Source: DATCHW01 sp036508135
GTDB taxonomy: Bacteria > Bacteroidota > Ignavibacteria > Tepidaquicellales > Tepidaquicellaceae
Length of the DNA stretch: 30,510 nt
Direction of reading: 5' to 3'
Assembly (NCBI GenBank): GCA_036508135.1
Contig: DATCHW010000234.1
Location: forward strand, 1 to 30,510
Positions 8,928-16,744 of this stretch are shown here, piece after piece; the stretch's first letter is position 1, and every line of letters starts with the position of its first letter. The translations under genes were made by a program, and so were the position numbers. Under the pieces are notes generated by a model, which worked only from the letters and a program-made list of their open reading frames with translations, ran no database searches and was not told where the DNA came from.

Positions 8928-9920
8928 TCACCAGGGTATTGTGATTTCATAAGCATCATAAAAGGAAGAGTAATCCTGTTTTAACATTTTAACTGTAATA
9001 TCCAATCCTTCGTCTTTTTCCTGTAAATATAAATAATGAAAAAAACTCTGGTTTGATTTTTGGGGGAAATAATCTTTATATAGCGTATCGGCTCCAATAT
9101 GTAAAGTCTGCAATATACCACCCCCTCCGCCCGATACAATAAAATCTTTTCCTCCCTGTTTAAAATGCTCAATTGCATGGCAATGTCCGCTTAGGAATAG
9201 TTTACATTTATCACTTTTAATGAATTGCCTGACAAAATTACTTTTAACATCATCAGATGGTCCGACTATTTTACTATTTGTATAGGGCGAGTGATGGCAT
9301 GCAACTATTATCATCTTAACCGTTGAATCTTTTTGCAGATCAATAAGTTGGTTTTCATACCAAGATTGTTGTTCTTTAACTTCAGATTCAGAAAGCTGAC
9401 TAAAATTTGAGTTTAACAACAAAACTGCTACCTTATTTATAATTTTTAACTGCCATGTCTTTTTTGCTAAATCCGGAAATCTCTTTACAAAATTATCTTT
9501 TCCCTTTTCAGAATTAAGCATATACTCATGATTACCGGGAGTTAAAAATATCGGAATATTTTTTTGCTGTAATTTTGAAAGCTGTAAATCCATCATTTCC
9601 CAATCATCATCGTCTGAACTCATTGCTACAACATCACCGAGATGAAAAACCGATTGTACGTTATTATCTTCACAAATTGAACCAAATATTTTTTTTGTAG
9701 CTTCTTCGTTGTTATCTTTTCTTAAAAATATTGTTTCAATCCACATTGGTATCTGGGTATCCCCTACAAAAACAAATGAAGTACCCCGAAAAATTGAATC
9801 TGTTAATTTATATGATTGATTAGGATTTAGACGGTATGAATTCTTTAAATTTGTATTTCCGAATCCCGCACAAAATAAAACAAGAAACGAGAATAATAGA
9901 AATATCTTTTTACATTTTAT
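8928..9920 (-). CDS. Lipoprotein metallophosphoesterase, ATA in place of start ATG
   Basis: A calcineurin-like phosphoesterase. The metal-binding motifs in order are GDTQ, HLGDVV, TPGNHE, ACHHSP and SGHCHAIEHF. The first internal ATG is at 9746, but starting there would drop motif I (GDTQ), which lies just upstream in the same open frame. Reading upstream without a stop gives xKCKKIFLLFSFLVLFC-AGFGN, a standard lipoprotein signal with a lipobox Cys at 9872-9870. The codon in the natural start position (9920-9918) is ATA, and no ATG, GTG or TTG lies in frame upstream before the stop at 9974. Either ATA/ATT initiation is used, or a G-to-A change has removed the start. From 9920 the protein is 330 residues, probably anchored in a membrane and acting outside the cytoplasm. 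Substrate unknown. Confidence 0.75.
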   Translation of the reverse strand: MKCKKIFLLFSFLVLFCAGFGNTNLKNSYRLNPNQSYKLTDSIFRGTSFVFVGDTQIPMWIETIFLRKDNNEEATKKIFGSICEDNNVQSVFHLGDVVAMSSDDDDWEMMDLQLSKLQQKNIPIFLTPGNHEYMLNSEKGKDNFVKRFPDLAKKTWQLKIINKVAVLLLNSNFSQLSESEVKEQQSWYENQLIDLQKDSTVKMIIVACHHSPYTNSKIVGPSDDVKSNFVRQFIKSDKCKLFLSGHCHAIEHFKQGGKDFIVSGGGGGILQTLHIGADTLYKDYFPQKSNQSFFHYLYLQEKDEGLDITVKMLKQDYSSFYDAYEITIPW

Positions 9921-10041
9921 AATAATATTATCCGGGAATACTGTTTTTATAAATTTTAATTTGCAATTCGATTAAATATAGTAAATTATGACTTATTAGT
10001 TTATATTTTTGCAACTATAAATAAAAATTTTCAAAATTATA

Positions 10042-10695
10042 TTAACGGGGATTTCCTATATCTCTTTCATAACTCCATATCATATCAACATAAGGGCATA
10101 TTATAGTCTCCTGGGATTCTTTATCCGGCTCTAAATATAATTCATGGCTTCCCCAGGTATTAACTATATTCTTTTTTTTATAAATTATTTTAACTTTATA
10201 TGTACAAATATTTTTAAACTTAAAGCTTATTGCGTCTGCGCTATTATTTTTAAAATCGACCCATTTCGATATGACAACACAATCTTCAGAAAGTGATTTT
10301 TCTTTTTTCTCTTTTATTTTACTTTCTTCTTTTCCATTACTCCATTCCAAATTAATTTTTTCATAACTCCATTTTATATCAATATAAGAGCATATCGCAG
10401 CTTCCTGAGATTCTTCATCAGGTCCTAAATATAGATTACTTGTTGTCCATGTACTATCTTGATTTTTCGTTTGTACCTTAATTTTTACATCATAATTACA
10501 ATTGTTTTTAAATTGATAACATTTTGCATCAGCACATGAGTCATTGCAGTCTGCCCATTTCGATAAAATTACACAACCTGTAGAATCAGAATTCCTTACT
10601 CTATTTTCAACAGAAATATCAGCAGTAAATCCGGCAATAAAAATAATTGCAAAAACAAACGTCAGTGAAAATAAAATTCTGATTGTTCTTTTCAT
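10042..10695 (-). CDS. Secreted protein with a duplicated ~75-residue domain
   Basis: 217 residues. Signal peptide (KRTIRILFSLTFVFAIIFIAGFTA), then two copies of one domain at ~residues 38-112 and ~136-211. Matching landmarks are GCVILSKWADCNDSCADAKC / DCVVISKWVDFKNNSADAIS, FKNNCNYDVKIKV / FKNICTYKVKIIY, and SNLYLGPDEESQEAAICSY / HELYLEPDKESQETIICPY. The first copy is richer in Cys than the second. A Lys/Glu-rich linker (ESKIKEKKEKSLSE) separates them. I do not recognise the family; the length and strand pattern suggest a small extracellular beta-sandwich. It is transcribed alone, ~500 bases downstream of the CXXX maturation genes, and a link to them is not shown. Confidence 0.7.
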   Translation of the reverse strand: MKRTIRILFSLTFVFAIIFIAGFTADISVENRVRNSDSTGCVILSKWADCNDSCADAKCYQFKNNCNYDVKIKVQTKNQDSTWTTSNLYLGPDEESQEAAICSYIDIKWSYEKINLEWSNGKEESKIKEKKEKSLSEDCVVISKWVDFKNNSADAISFKFKNICTYKVKIIYKKKNIVNTWGSHELYLEPDKESQETIICPYVDMIWSYERDIGNPR

Positions 10696-11186
10696 TATTG
10701 TTTATTTAAATTTAAAAAATCAGTTTTAAGAAATTTTATTATAAATACATTCAGTTTTATAAACCTTTAAAATATAGTATTAAATTTTAATAATATTTGC
10801 ATCTGTATAGTAAAATCATGATTTTATTTAAATACTAAACTAGTTATCTCAATTTTTGCAATATCACTTCCAGATTGATTAAACTTCTTTGCGGCATTAC
10901 GTGAAATTTTAATTTATTACGAAGTTAATGCTTTTCATTTGTAATAATCCAATTTTTTCCGGTAAAAGGAATTACTATTTTTTCTCCGATTTGACCGTTG
11001 CAATCATTTTCAAATCATTATTCAGGTTCCCGGGTCCTTTATCCCACTTAATTAAATCACAGTCTGTGATTCTGTTTGTATTTAAAATATCACCGGGTAA
11101 ATAAATAAAACTTCAAAACTTATAAATACAGTTTCGGTTATTAAAAGTTAAGAATATTTTTTTCGAAAAACTTAAAAGAGAAAGAG
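10696..11186 (-). other. Intergenic region with possible decayed gene fragments
   Basis: 491 bases without an intact gene. On the minus strand one frame reads ITDCDLIKWDKGPGNLNNDL and ends at a TAG (10975-10977). An overlapping frame reads CNGQIGEKIVIPFTGKNW and ends at a TAA (10925-10927), just after stops in its own frame. The DCDLIKW segment loosely recalls the DCVVISKW landmark of the gene at 10042-10695. This could be a remnant of a third related copy broken by a frameshift, but the resemblance is weak. Confidence 0.3.
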
Positions 11187-11480
11187 TTATTTATCTTTGA
11201 TGATATATATTTCACAGGTTTCAAAGTTAATTTCCCAGTGATGTTCTTTTGTTCCTTTCCATTTATACTTTACACTCATTTCGTCCCACCATTTTTGAAA
11301 TTTCGTTGATGTCACTCCCATATCCTGAACAATTCTGTCATATAAGGGATGGGAAGGATCATTCAGACTTTTGAATAATTCATTCAGACCGTTTTTCCGT
11401 TCAAAAAGAAATTTTATTTCTTCTTTTTCAGATTCGGTTACTTTCCCTATTGCATTCTTTTTATTTTTTTTCTCGGCCAT
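11187..11480 (-). CDS. CXXX-repeat peptide modification system small protein
   Basis: 97 residues, Lys/Glu-rich, soluble, no signal peptide. The core (IGKVTESEKEEIKFLFERKNGLNELFK, then LYDRIVQDMG...KFQKWWDEMSVKYKWK) matches what I remember of the TIGR04116 family, which accompanies CXXX-repeat radical SAM systems in Bacteroidales and Clostridia; this is recall, not a search. It starts three bases after the stop of the SPASM-only gene, so it is the last gene of the maturation operon. A role in presenting the precursor or assembling the complex is an inference from gene order and size. The WW pair and the C-terminal KEHHWEINFETCEIYII stretch are its most distinctive parts. Confidence 0.7.
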   Translation of the reverse strand: MAEKKNKKNAIGKVTESEKEEIKFLFERKNGLNELFKSLNDPSHPLYDRIVQDMGVTSTKFQKWWDEMSVKYKWKGTKEHHWEINFETCEIYIIKDK

Positions 11481-11483
11481 ATT

Positions 11484-12479
11484 TTATAAATTTTTAAATT
11501 CTGATATAGTAAATTTATTTTTTTTAGCATTTTCATACGGGTCATTGTAATCAATTTCAGGAATGTTTTTAAAACCAGCAATGGATAATCCTTTTTCTTT
11601 AAGTTTCTGAATGAATAATCGTGAAACCTCCCTTTCTATATGGGATAATTTACATTGCTGTGATGATGGTGTATTTAATTCTGACGTAATTTTCTTGTTC
11701 AGAAAGACACATCTTTTACATTGATATGCATCACAAATTCTGCAGATAGGAGAATATTTCAGTTCGAGCAGTTGTTTATTTTTAATATTAATATTATTAC
11801 TTATTTCTCCTAAAGTATCATTTTCGTTGTTATAGTAAAAAGCCGGACATAAATATAATTTTCCGTTCGGAGCCACAGTTAAATGCGTTAAACCGGCATC
11901 ACAATTATTCATCTGTTCCAGTGTTAACCTGTCAGTCAGAAAATTCATCTCTGGCAAATTCTTCTTTTCCGTCAGTTTGAAGATTTTTTTTGAGGTTTTT
12001 TCAAGTTGATGTTTGTACTCCTCGAAGTCTTTCTCCCCATATCTTTCAATATCCAGCAAAACAAGATTAATACGCCTGCATTTCGGAATGAGCTTGTTTA
12101 AGTAAGAATGTAATTTGTGAAGCTGCTTATACCGCAACCTGAGTATGATATTTTCATCTTTTAAATTTTTAAGATTACTATCAGAAGATAGTTCATCTGA
12201 CTCAATTACGAGAATAGAATCCTTATAGGTTTTATGTAATTTCAAAGGTATTATCTTTATATGCTCAACTTCATCTATAAGCTTATCATACTTCTTCTCA
12301 AGTTTAATATCGGGATATAAAAAATTTACTTTCAGATTATTTTTTAATGCGAAAACAACTGCTTTCTTAAGATTTTCATAAGAAATCAATTCTCCGGTTT
12401 TTTTAACACCGGTTTTATTTTCGTAATAGCAGAAAGGAACCGATGATTCCCCTAATATTATCATTAAATATTTTAACAT
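11484..12479 (-). CDS. CXXX-repeat peptide maturase, SPASM-only radical SAM partner
   Basis: 331 residues. There is no CxxxCxxC cluster motif at the N terminus. The C-terminal half has SPASM-type cysteines: NNCDAGLTHLTVAPNGKLYLCPAFYY, then CRICDAYQCKRCVFLN and a late Cys (SSQQCKLSH). The pattern Cys - substrate loop - NGKLYLCP - CxxC(x5)CxxC - Cys is that of auxiliary iron-sulfur cluster domains. I recall TIGR04119 (CXXX repeat peptide maturase) as the matching family. It lies between the radical SAM gene (18-base gap) and the small accessory gene (3 bases), so the three are translated together. It probably forms a complex with the radical SAM enzyme at 12498-13673 and may bind the leader or hold the growing core. 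It cannot itself do conventional SAM cleavage because the [4Fe-4S]-SAM site is absent. Confidence 0.75.
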   Translation of the reverse strand: MLKYLMIILGESSVPFCYYENKTGVKKTGELISYENLKKAVVFALKNNLKVNFLYPDIKLEKKYDKLIDEVEHIKIIPLKLHKTYKDSILVIESDELSSDSNLKNLKDENIILRLRYKQLHKLHSYLNKLIPKCRRINLVLLDIERYGEKDFEEYKHQLEKTSKKIFKLTEKKNLPEMNFLTDRLTLEQMNNCDAGLTHLTVAPNGKLYLCPAFYYNNENDTLGEISNNINIKNKQLLELKYSPICRICDAYQCKRCVFLNKKITSELNTPSSQQCKLSHIEREVSRLFIQKLKEKGLSIAGFKNIPEIDYNDPYENAKKNKFTISEFKNL

Positions 12480-12497
12480 CAGGAAAAAATAAATTTA

Positions 12498-13673
12498 TTA
12501 TTCATTTCTCATATCCTTATTAAGTTTTCTGCCCAGTTTATTCCAGAAATAATTATTAGCCCTCACCCTTGCTTTATGCATATTGCAAATATAAGTAGCT
12601 CTCTGAAATATTGTTTCCGTATCGGCAAAATCATAATTAGCTCCCTGGCACCAGGCACAACCTGTAGCAACCTCGCAATCTATGCATTCGGATTCGCTTT
12701 GGGAGATCATATCAAGCGTTAAAAATGGTCTTAGTTTGTTCTGATCAATTCCGTCGAGATAATTTCCGAGCAGCAATCCTTCCCTGTTTTGCAGTGAAAA
12801 ATTCACAAACCTGATGCAGGGATAAAAATTTCCGGTAAAATCTACGGCGAGCATTTTCCCTGCTCCGCACCAGTTCATATTTTGATTATACGGATATCCG
12901 ATAGTTTTATTGAAAAAAGAACAGGAATAATTTTCATAGAGTTTCTTTTTGATAATTTCATCGGCTAAACTCACTAACTGTTCTTCGAACAGTTCATCAT
13001 CACCGGGTTTCCAGGCATTTTCAAAAACGACATTTATATTAACTTCTTTTATCCCCAGTCCCCAGATGTGAAGGACACTATCCTTTATGTAAGGTATATC
13101 GTCACTTGATATTGTAACTTTTGTGGAGGTTTCGGGAAACTGTTTCTGCCATAAGGGGATATTCTTTACGACATTATCATACGAACCTTTACCATTGGGA
13201 TAAACCCTTTGCAGATTATGTTTGATCTTTGTGCCGTCAATTGTTATCTGAATGCTGACATGGGATTTATTTTTCGAAATGAAATCCTGGACCCTTTTAT
13301 CACTATACATCAGTCCATTTGTCGAGAAACTAAATCTATAGCTGTTAAACCAGGGATGATTTTCTTCGTAGGCTTTAAGCTTAAAATAATCACAAATTTT
13401 ATCTATCAAATCTATCTCTATAAGAGGCTCTCCGCCTATAAAATCCAATACTACGGAACTTTCAGTGATGAATTCTTTTTCACTGAGCAAATAATCAATT
13501 GCCTTCCGGGCAACATCGAACTCCATCTTGCCTGATTTATTCTTTCCTACGAGATAGCAATATTTGCATTCGAGCTGGCAATCTTCCGTAACGACAAAAG
13601 TAATATTTTTGGTTCTGCCCTCTTCCCAGGAGTTGGACTTATCTATCTTAACCTTATTATTATCACTCATCAA
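12498..13673 (-). CDS. Radical SAM/SPASM peptide maturase (CXXX-repeat target family)
   Basis: 391 residues. The radical SAM cluster motif CQLECKYC has Cys at 32, 36 and 39; GGEP is at 80-83. The C-terminal SPASM region carries WCGAGKML...GNFYPCIRF, then CIDCEVATGCAWCQG and CNMHKAR. Such enzymes use S-adenosylmethionine and iron-sulfur clusters to form carbon-linked crosslinks, often thioethers from Cys, in ribosomal peptides. The family I recall is TIGR04115, the radical SAM maturase that targets CXXX-repeat peptides. The gene starts 31 bases after the CXXX precursor at 13705-14355 and 18 bases before the SPASM-only gene, forming one operon. The tandem Met start (MMSDN) leaves the start uncertain by one residue. 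The chemistry on these particular peptides is inference. Confidence 0.85.
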   Translation of the reverse strand: MMSDNNKVKIDKSNSWEEGRTKNITFVVTEDCQLECKYCYLVGKNKSGKMEFDVARKAIDYLLSEKEFITESSVVLDFIGGEPLIEIDLIDKICDYFKLKAYEENHPWFNSYRFSFSTNGLMYSDKRVQDFISKNKSHVSIQITIDGTKIKHNLQRVYPNGKGSYDNVVKNIPLWQKQFPETSTKVTISSDDIPYIKDSVLHIWGLGIKEVNINVVFENAWKPGDDELFEEQLVSLADEIIKKKLYENYSCSFFNKTIGYPYNQNMNWCGAGKMLAVDFTGNFYPCIRFVNFSLQNREGLLLGNYLDGIDQNKLRPFLTLDMISQSESECIDCEVATGCAWCQGANYDFADTETIFQRATYICNMHKARVRANNYFWNKLGRKLNKDMRNE

Positions 13674-13704
13674 TTAATACCATAAAATATCACATCATTT
13701 TTAA

Positions 13705-14355
13705 TTACCATGCTTGTCCTGAACATCCTCCCTGGCATGTTCCTCTGCATCCTTCACAGGTTGTATTACAACCGCCTTCGCAGGTATATTTACAGGAGCC
13801 TTCACAGGCTAAAAAACAAGCGTTTTCACAGGTACCCCTGCATTCACCTTCGCAGGTAGTCCGGCATCCGCCTTCGCAAGTTAAAACGCAATTGGTCGGT
13901 TCTTCTTTTAATCCTTTCTCAGAATTCTTATTACTACTTGTACTCGTATCTGCACACCCACCTGAGCACGTATCTGCACAACCATTTGCACAAGTACCTT
14001 CACAGGACGAGCCGCAATTTGTACTTTCATTTTTTTCAGAACTCTTACTACCACCTGTACACTTATCTGCACACCCATCTGAACACGTATCTGCACAACC
14101 ACCTGCACAGGTACCTTCACAGGTCGAGCCGCAATCATTAGGTACTTTAGAGAAGCCTTCTTTAAGATTTTGATTTCCTTTATTCGGTTTTGCCATCAAA
14201 TTCCCGAGGTTCCCCAAACTAAGAAATGCAATCGTCGGAATTGCTGCTTTTGCTACTAAGTTTAAAAAATCCCTTCGGTTAATGCCGGAATCTGAAGAAT
14301 CAGTAATATTTTTATTATCTGATTTTTTCGGAGAATTGCTCTTTTTTATCCTCAT
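13705..14355 (-). CDS. CXXX-repeat precursor peptide, operon-linked copy
   Basis: 216 residues. Leader: basic MRIKKSNSPKKSDNKN, then INRRDFLNLVAKAAIPTIAF, which fits a twin-arginine signal (RR followed by Phe-Leu, then a moderate hydrophobic core), ending LMAKPNKG. Three Cys blocks follow with ~7, 6 and 15 cysteines, 28 in total, at four-residue spacing. They are separated by Ser/Lys/Glu linkers (KSSEKNEST, KNSEKGLKEEPT). The last block has one CEGC step that breaks register and ends GGCSGQAW. One repeat in block 2 has lost its Cys (ADTS). It is the precursor nearest the radical SAM gene (31 bases) and has its own upstream box plus a fourfold 9-bp repeat before the start, so it probably leads the operon containing the enzymes. 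Confidence 0.85.
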   Translation of the reverse strand: MRIKKSNSPKKSDNKNITDSSDSGINRRDFLNLVAKAAIPTIAFLSLGNLGNLMAKPNKGNQNLKEGFSKVPNDCGSTCEGTCAGGCADTCSDGCADKCTGGSKSSEKNESTNCGSSCEGTCANGCADTCSGGCADTSTSSNKNSEKGLKEEPTNCVLTCEGGCRTTCEGECRGTCENACFLACEGSCKYTCEGGCNTTCEGCRGTCQGGCSGQAW

Positions 14356-14370
14356 AACTTTATTGATTAG

Positions 14371-14406
14371 AATTATTAGAATTATTAGAATTATTAGAAT
14401 TATTAG
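14371..14406. repeat. Fourfold 9-bp tandem repeat in precursor 5' region
   Basis: AATTATTAG repeated four times without error, between the conserved upstream box (14435-14452) and the start codon of the 13705-14355 precursor. The paralogue at 16043 has a single AATTATTAG in the equivalent place and that at 16745 has AATTATTAA once, so this copy is expanded. Confidence 0.85.
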
Positions 14407-14434
14407 TAAAAGGTAATGATTTTTAATAGAAATT

Positions 14435-14452
14435 TATACACTATATTTTATA
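14435..14452 (-). promoter_or_regulatory. Conserved upstream box of the operon-linked precursor
   Basis: The 18-mer TATAAAATATAGTGTATA (minus strand) is identical to 17425-17408 upstream of the 16745 precursor. Both follow a T-rich run and TTTTTTTTAATTTTG. A related form, AATAAAATATACTTTATA, precedes the 16043 precursor. Likely core promoter; sigma type not assignable. Confidence 0.5.
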
Positions 14453-14499
14453 CAACAAAATTAAAAAAAAGTTCGAAAATACATAGAAAAAGGGTCTTA

Positions 14500-14540
14500 T
14501 CCCTGAAAAAGATTCCATCTCTTAAAGAGATGGAATCTTT
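14500..14540 (-). terminator. Rho-independent terminator after the 14587 precursor
   Basis: On the minus strand a 16-bp perfect stem (arms 14525-14540 and 14508-14523, one central unpaired base as written) is followed by TTTTTC. It lies 46 bases after the stop of the 14587-15192 precursor and separates it transcriptionally from the enzyme operon. Confidence 0.75.
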
Positions 14541-14586
14541 AACTCGTTATTTAATGATACTTGAGCAAGTACTTTGAAAAGTATCT

Positions 14587-15192
14587 TTACTTGCTTCCGC
14601 CTTTGCATTCACCATAGCAGCCGCCTAAGCAAGTATGTTCGCAGTTTTTCCCGCAGTCTCCCTGGCATCCTTTTTCACAGGAACCTCTGCAATCACCTTT
14701 GCATTCACCATAGCAACCACCCAAACATGTTGTTTTGCAGTTATTCCCGCAATCGGTCGGTTCTTCAATTCCTTTCTCAGAATTCTGACTACCACCTGTA
14801 CAATTATCTGCACATCCACCTGTACACCCAACTGCACACCCGCTTGAACACGTACCTTCACAGGACGAGCCGCAATTAGTACTTTCATTTTTCTTGGAAT
14901 TCTGACTACCACCTGTACACGTATCAAGACACATACCTGTACACGTTTCTGCACACCCACCTGTACAAGTACCTTCGCAAGTCGAACCGCAATCATTCGG
15001 CTTTTTGGAAAATCCTTGATTTGGTTTTGCAAATAAATCCCCGATATGTCCTAAACTAAGAAATGCAATTGTAGGTATTGCCGTTTTCCCTACGAAACTT
15101 ATAAAATCCCGCCTGTTTATATTAGAACCTGAAGAATCAGTAATATTTTTATTATCTGATTTTTTTAGAGAATTGCTCTTTTTTTCTCTCAA
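14587..15192 (-). CDS. CXXX-repeat precursor peptide, TTG start
   Basis: 201 residues. The aligned start is TTG (15192-15190), where the paralogues have ATG in the same AAAGTTATGAG context; homology of the leader from its first residue supports this start. Twin-arginine-type leader SNINRRDFISFVGKTAIPTI with tail LFAKPNQG. Three Cys blocks of ~7, 7 and 13 cysteines, 27 in total, all CXXX-spaced, with linkers QNSKKNEST and QNSEKGIEEPT. The last block repeats LGGCYGECKG twice, a small internal duplication. It shares the extra middle module (NCGSSCEGTC) with the 13705 precursor, so these two are the closest in architecture. A strong terminator follows, so it is expressed independently of the maturation enzymes. 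Confidence 0.8.
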   Translation of the reverse strand: MREKKSNSLKKSDNKNITDSSGSNINRRDFISFVGKTAIPTIAFLSLGHIGDLFAKPNQGFSKKPNDCGSTCEGTCTGGCAETCTGMCLDTCTGGSQNSKKNESTNCGSSCEGTCSSGCAVGCTGGCADNCTGGSQNSEKGIEEPTDCGNNCKTTCLGGCYGECKGDCRGSCEKGCQGDCGKNCEHTCLGGCYGECKGGSK

Positions 15193-15348
15193 GACTTTAT
15201 CGATTTAATTTGTTGAAAAAATATTTTCTTTTGATAAATTTTTTAGTATAAATAATTAAACAAAATCAAAAAAAATCAATTTCGGAAAAATTTTTATCGA
15301 TTCTTAAACATTAAAGCAATGGATATAATTCTAAAAATAAAGGTACTC

Positions 15349-15903
15349 CTACTTGTTCGCTCCGATGCATGTACCTTCACAATTACCAGCGCATATAGCT
15401 ATACAAGAATTTTCACATGTGCCTGTACAACTCGCACAAGAACCTTCACACGAACCTTTACATCCACCTTCACAGTTATCCTGACAAACGCCAGAACATC
15501 CTCCACAATTAGCCCTACAGGAGCCTTCACAAGTCGAGCCGCAATTAGTTGGTTCTTCTAATCCTTTTTCAGACTTCTTACTACCACCTTTTGCAGTATT
15601 TTCACAAGTGCCTTCACAAGTACCTGTACAATTACCTCCACATTCTGTTGTACAGCCTTCAGCACAGGAACCCTTACAAGTACCTTCACAGGATGACCCG
15701 CAGTCATTCGGATTTTTGGAAAATCCTTTATTTGGTTTTGCAAATAAATCCCCGATACGTCCAAAACTGAGAAATGCAATCGTTGGAATTGCTGATTTTG
15801 CTACTAAGTTTAAAAAATCCCTTCGGTTAATATTAGAATCCGAAAAATCGGTAATATTTTTATTATCTGATTTTTTTAGAGAATTGCTCTTTTTTTCTTT
15901 CAT
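15349..15903 (-). CDS. CXXX-repeat precursor peptide
   Basis: 184 residues. Leader MKEKKSNSLKKSDNKN, then NINRRDFLNLVAKSAIPTIA and LFAKPNKG. Two Cys blocks: the first with ~9 Cys, almost identical to that of the 16043 precursor (CKGSCAEGCTTECGGNCTGT); the second with ~16 Cys, including two register breaks (CGGC, CASC). About 25 Cys in total. The linker is KKSEKGLEEPT. The C terminus is hydrophobic in places (ENSCIAICAGNCEGTCIGANK). Its upstream region keeps the T-rich run, TTTTGTTATATTCAG and TTTATAAAA elements seen before its paralogues, so it probably has its own promoter. The mature product would be one or two crosslinked modules exported by Tat; that is inference. Confidence 0.8.
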   Translation of the reverse strand: MKEKKSNSLKKSDNKNITDFSDSNINRRDFLNLVAKSAIPTIAFLSFGRIGDLFAKPNKGFSKNPNDCGSSCEGTCKGSCAEGCTTECGGNCTGTCEGTCENTAKGGSKKSEKGLEEPTNCGSTCEGSCRANCGGCSGVCQDNCEGGCKGSCEGSCASCTGTCENSCIAICAGNCEGTCIGANK

Positions 15904-16042
15904 AACTTTATTGATTCAAATTAGTTATAAAAAATATTTTTTATGATAATTTTATAAACTGAATATAACAAAACAAAATCAAAAAAATCTAATTGTGCGG
16001 AATTAGCATTTATTTTAAGTCATTTCATATATTTATATACAC

Positions 16043-16600
16043 TTATTTATAGACGCATTTTGCTCCACCTTTACAAGTAGTATCACAATTATACCAACAA
16101 TTATTGGAACAGGAACTTGCACATGTTTTATTACAGTCACTTTCACATGTTCCCACACATGTCCCATCACACCCATTATTACAAATAGCCGAACAATTAT
16201 TTTTACATTCTCCTTTGCAATCGGTCGGTTCTTCAATTCCTTTTTCAGACTTCTTACTACCACCTTTTTCAGTATTTTCACAAGTGCCTTCACAAGTACC
16301 TGTACAATTACCTCCACATTCTGTTGTACAGCCTTCAGCACAAGAACCCTTACAAGTACCTTCACAGGTAGAGCCGCAATCATTAGGTACCTTGGAAAAT
16401 CCTTTGTTAAGATTTTGATTTCCTGTATTTGGTTTTGCAAATAAATCCCCGATATGTCCTAAACTAAGAAATGCAATTGTAGGTATTGCCGTTTTCCCTA
16501 CGAAACTTATAAAATCCCGCCTGTTTATATTAGAACCTGAAGAATCAGTAATATTTTTATTTTCTGATTTTTTTAGAGAATTGCTCTTTTTTATCCTCAT
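16043..16600 (-). CDS. CXXX-repeat precursor peptide
   Basis: 185 residues. The leader is nearly identical to that of the 14587 precursor (SGSNINRRDFISFVGKTAIP), while the first Cys block matches the 15349 precursor. It therefore looks like a mosaic produced by recombination among the array. Two blocks with ~9 and ~14 Cys, 23 in total, and linker KKSEKGIEEPT. The second block differs from the others, with Asn-rich and aromatic positions (KNNCSAICNNGC, SNNCWYNC), and ends CKGGAKCVYK, where the final Cys spacing is six residues. AATTATTAG occurs once upstream of the start and a diverged upstream box lies near 16650-16667. Confidence 0.8.
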   Translation of the reverse strand: MRIKKSNSLKKSENKNITDSSGSNINRRDFISFVGKTAIPTIAFLSLGHIGDLFAKPNTGNQNLNKGFSKVPNDCGSTCEGTCKGSCAEGCTTECGGNCTGTCEGTCENTEKGGSKKSEKGIEEPTDCKGECKNNCSAICNNGCDGTCVGTCESDCNKTCASSCSNNCWYNCDTTCKGGAKCVYK

Positions 16601-16744
16601 AACTTTATCAATTAAAATTATTAGTACAAACTAATGTTTTAAAAAGTAATTTCTATAAAGTATATTTTATTCGTTAAAAACGAAAAAAATCAATATTAGC
16701 TGAATTATTATTTACTATTACAGCAATAAATATAATTCTATTAA

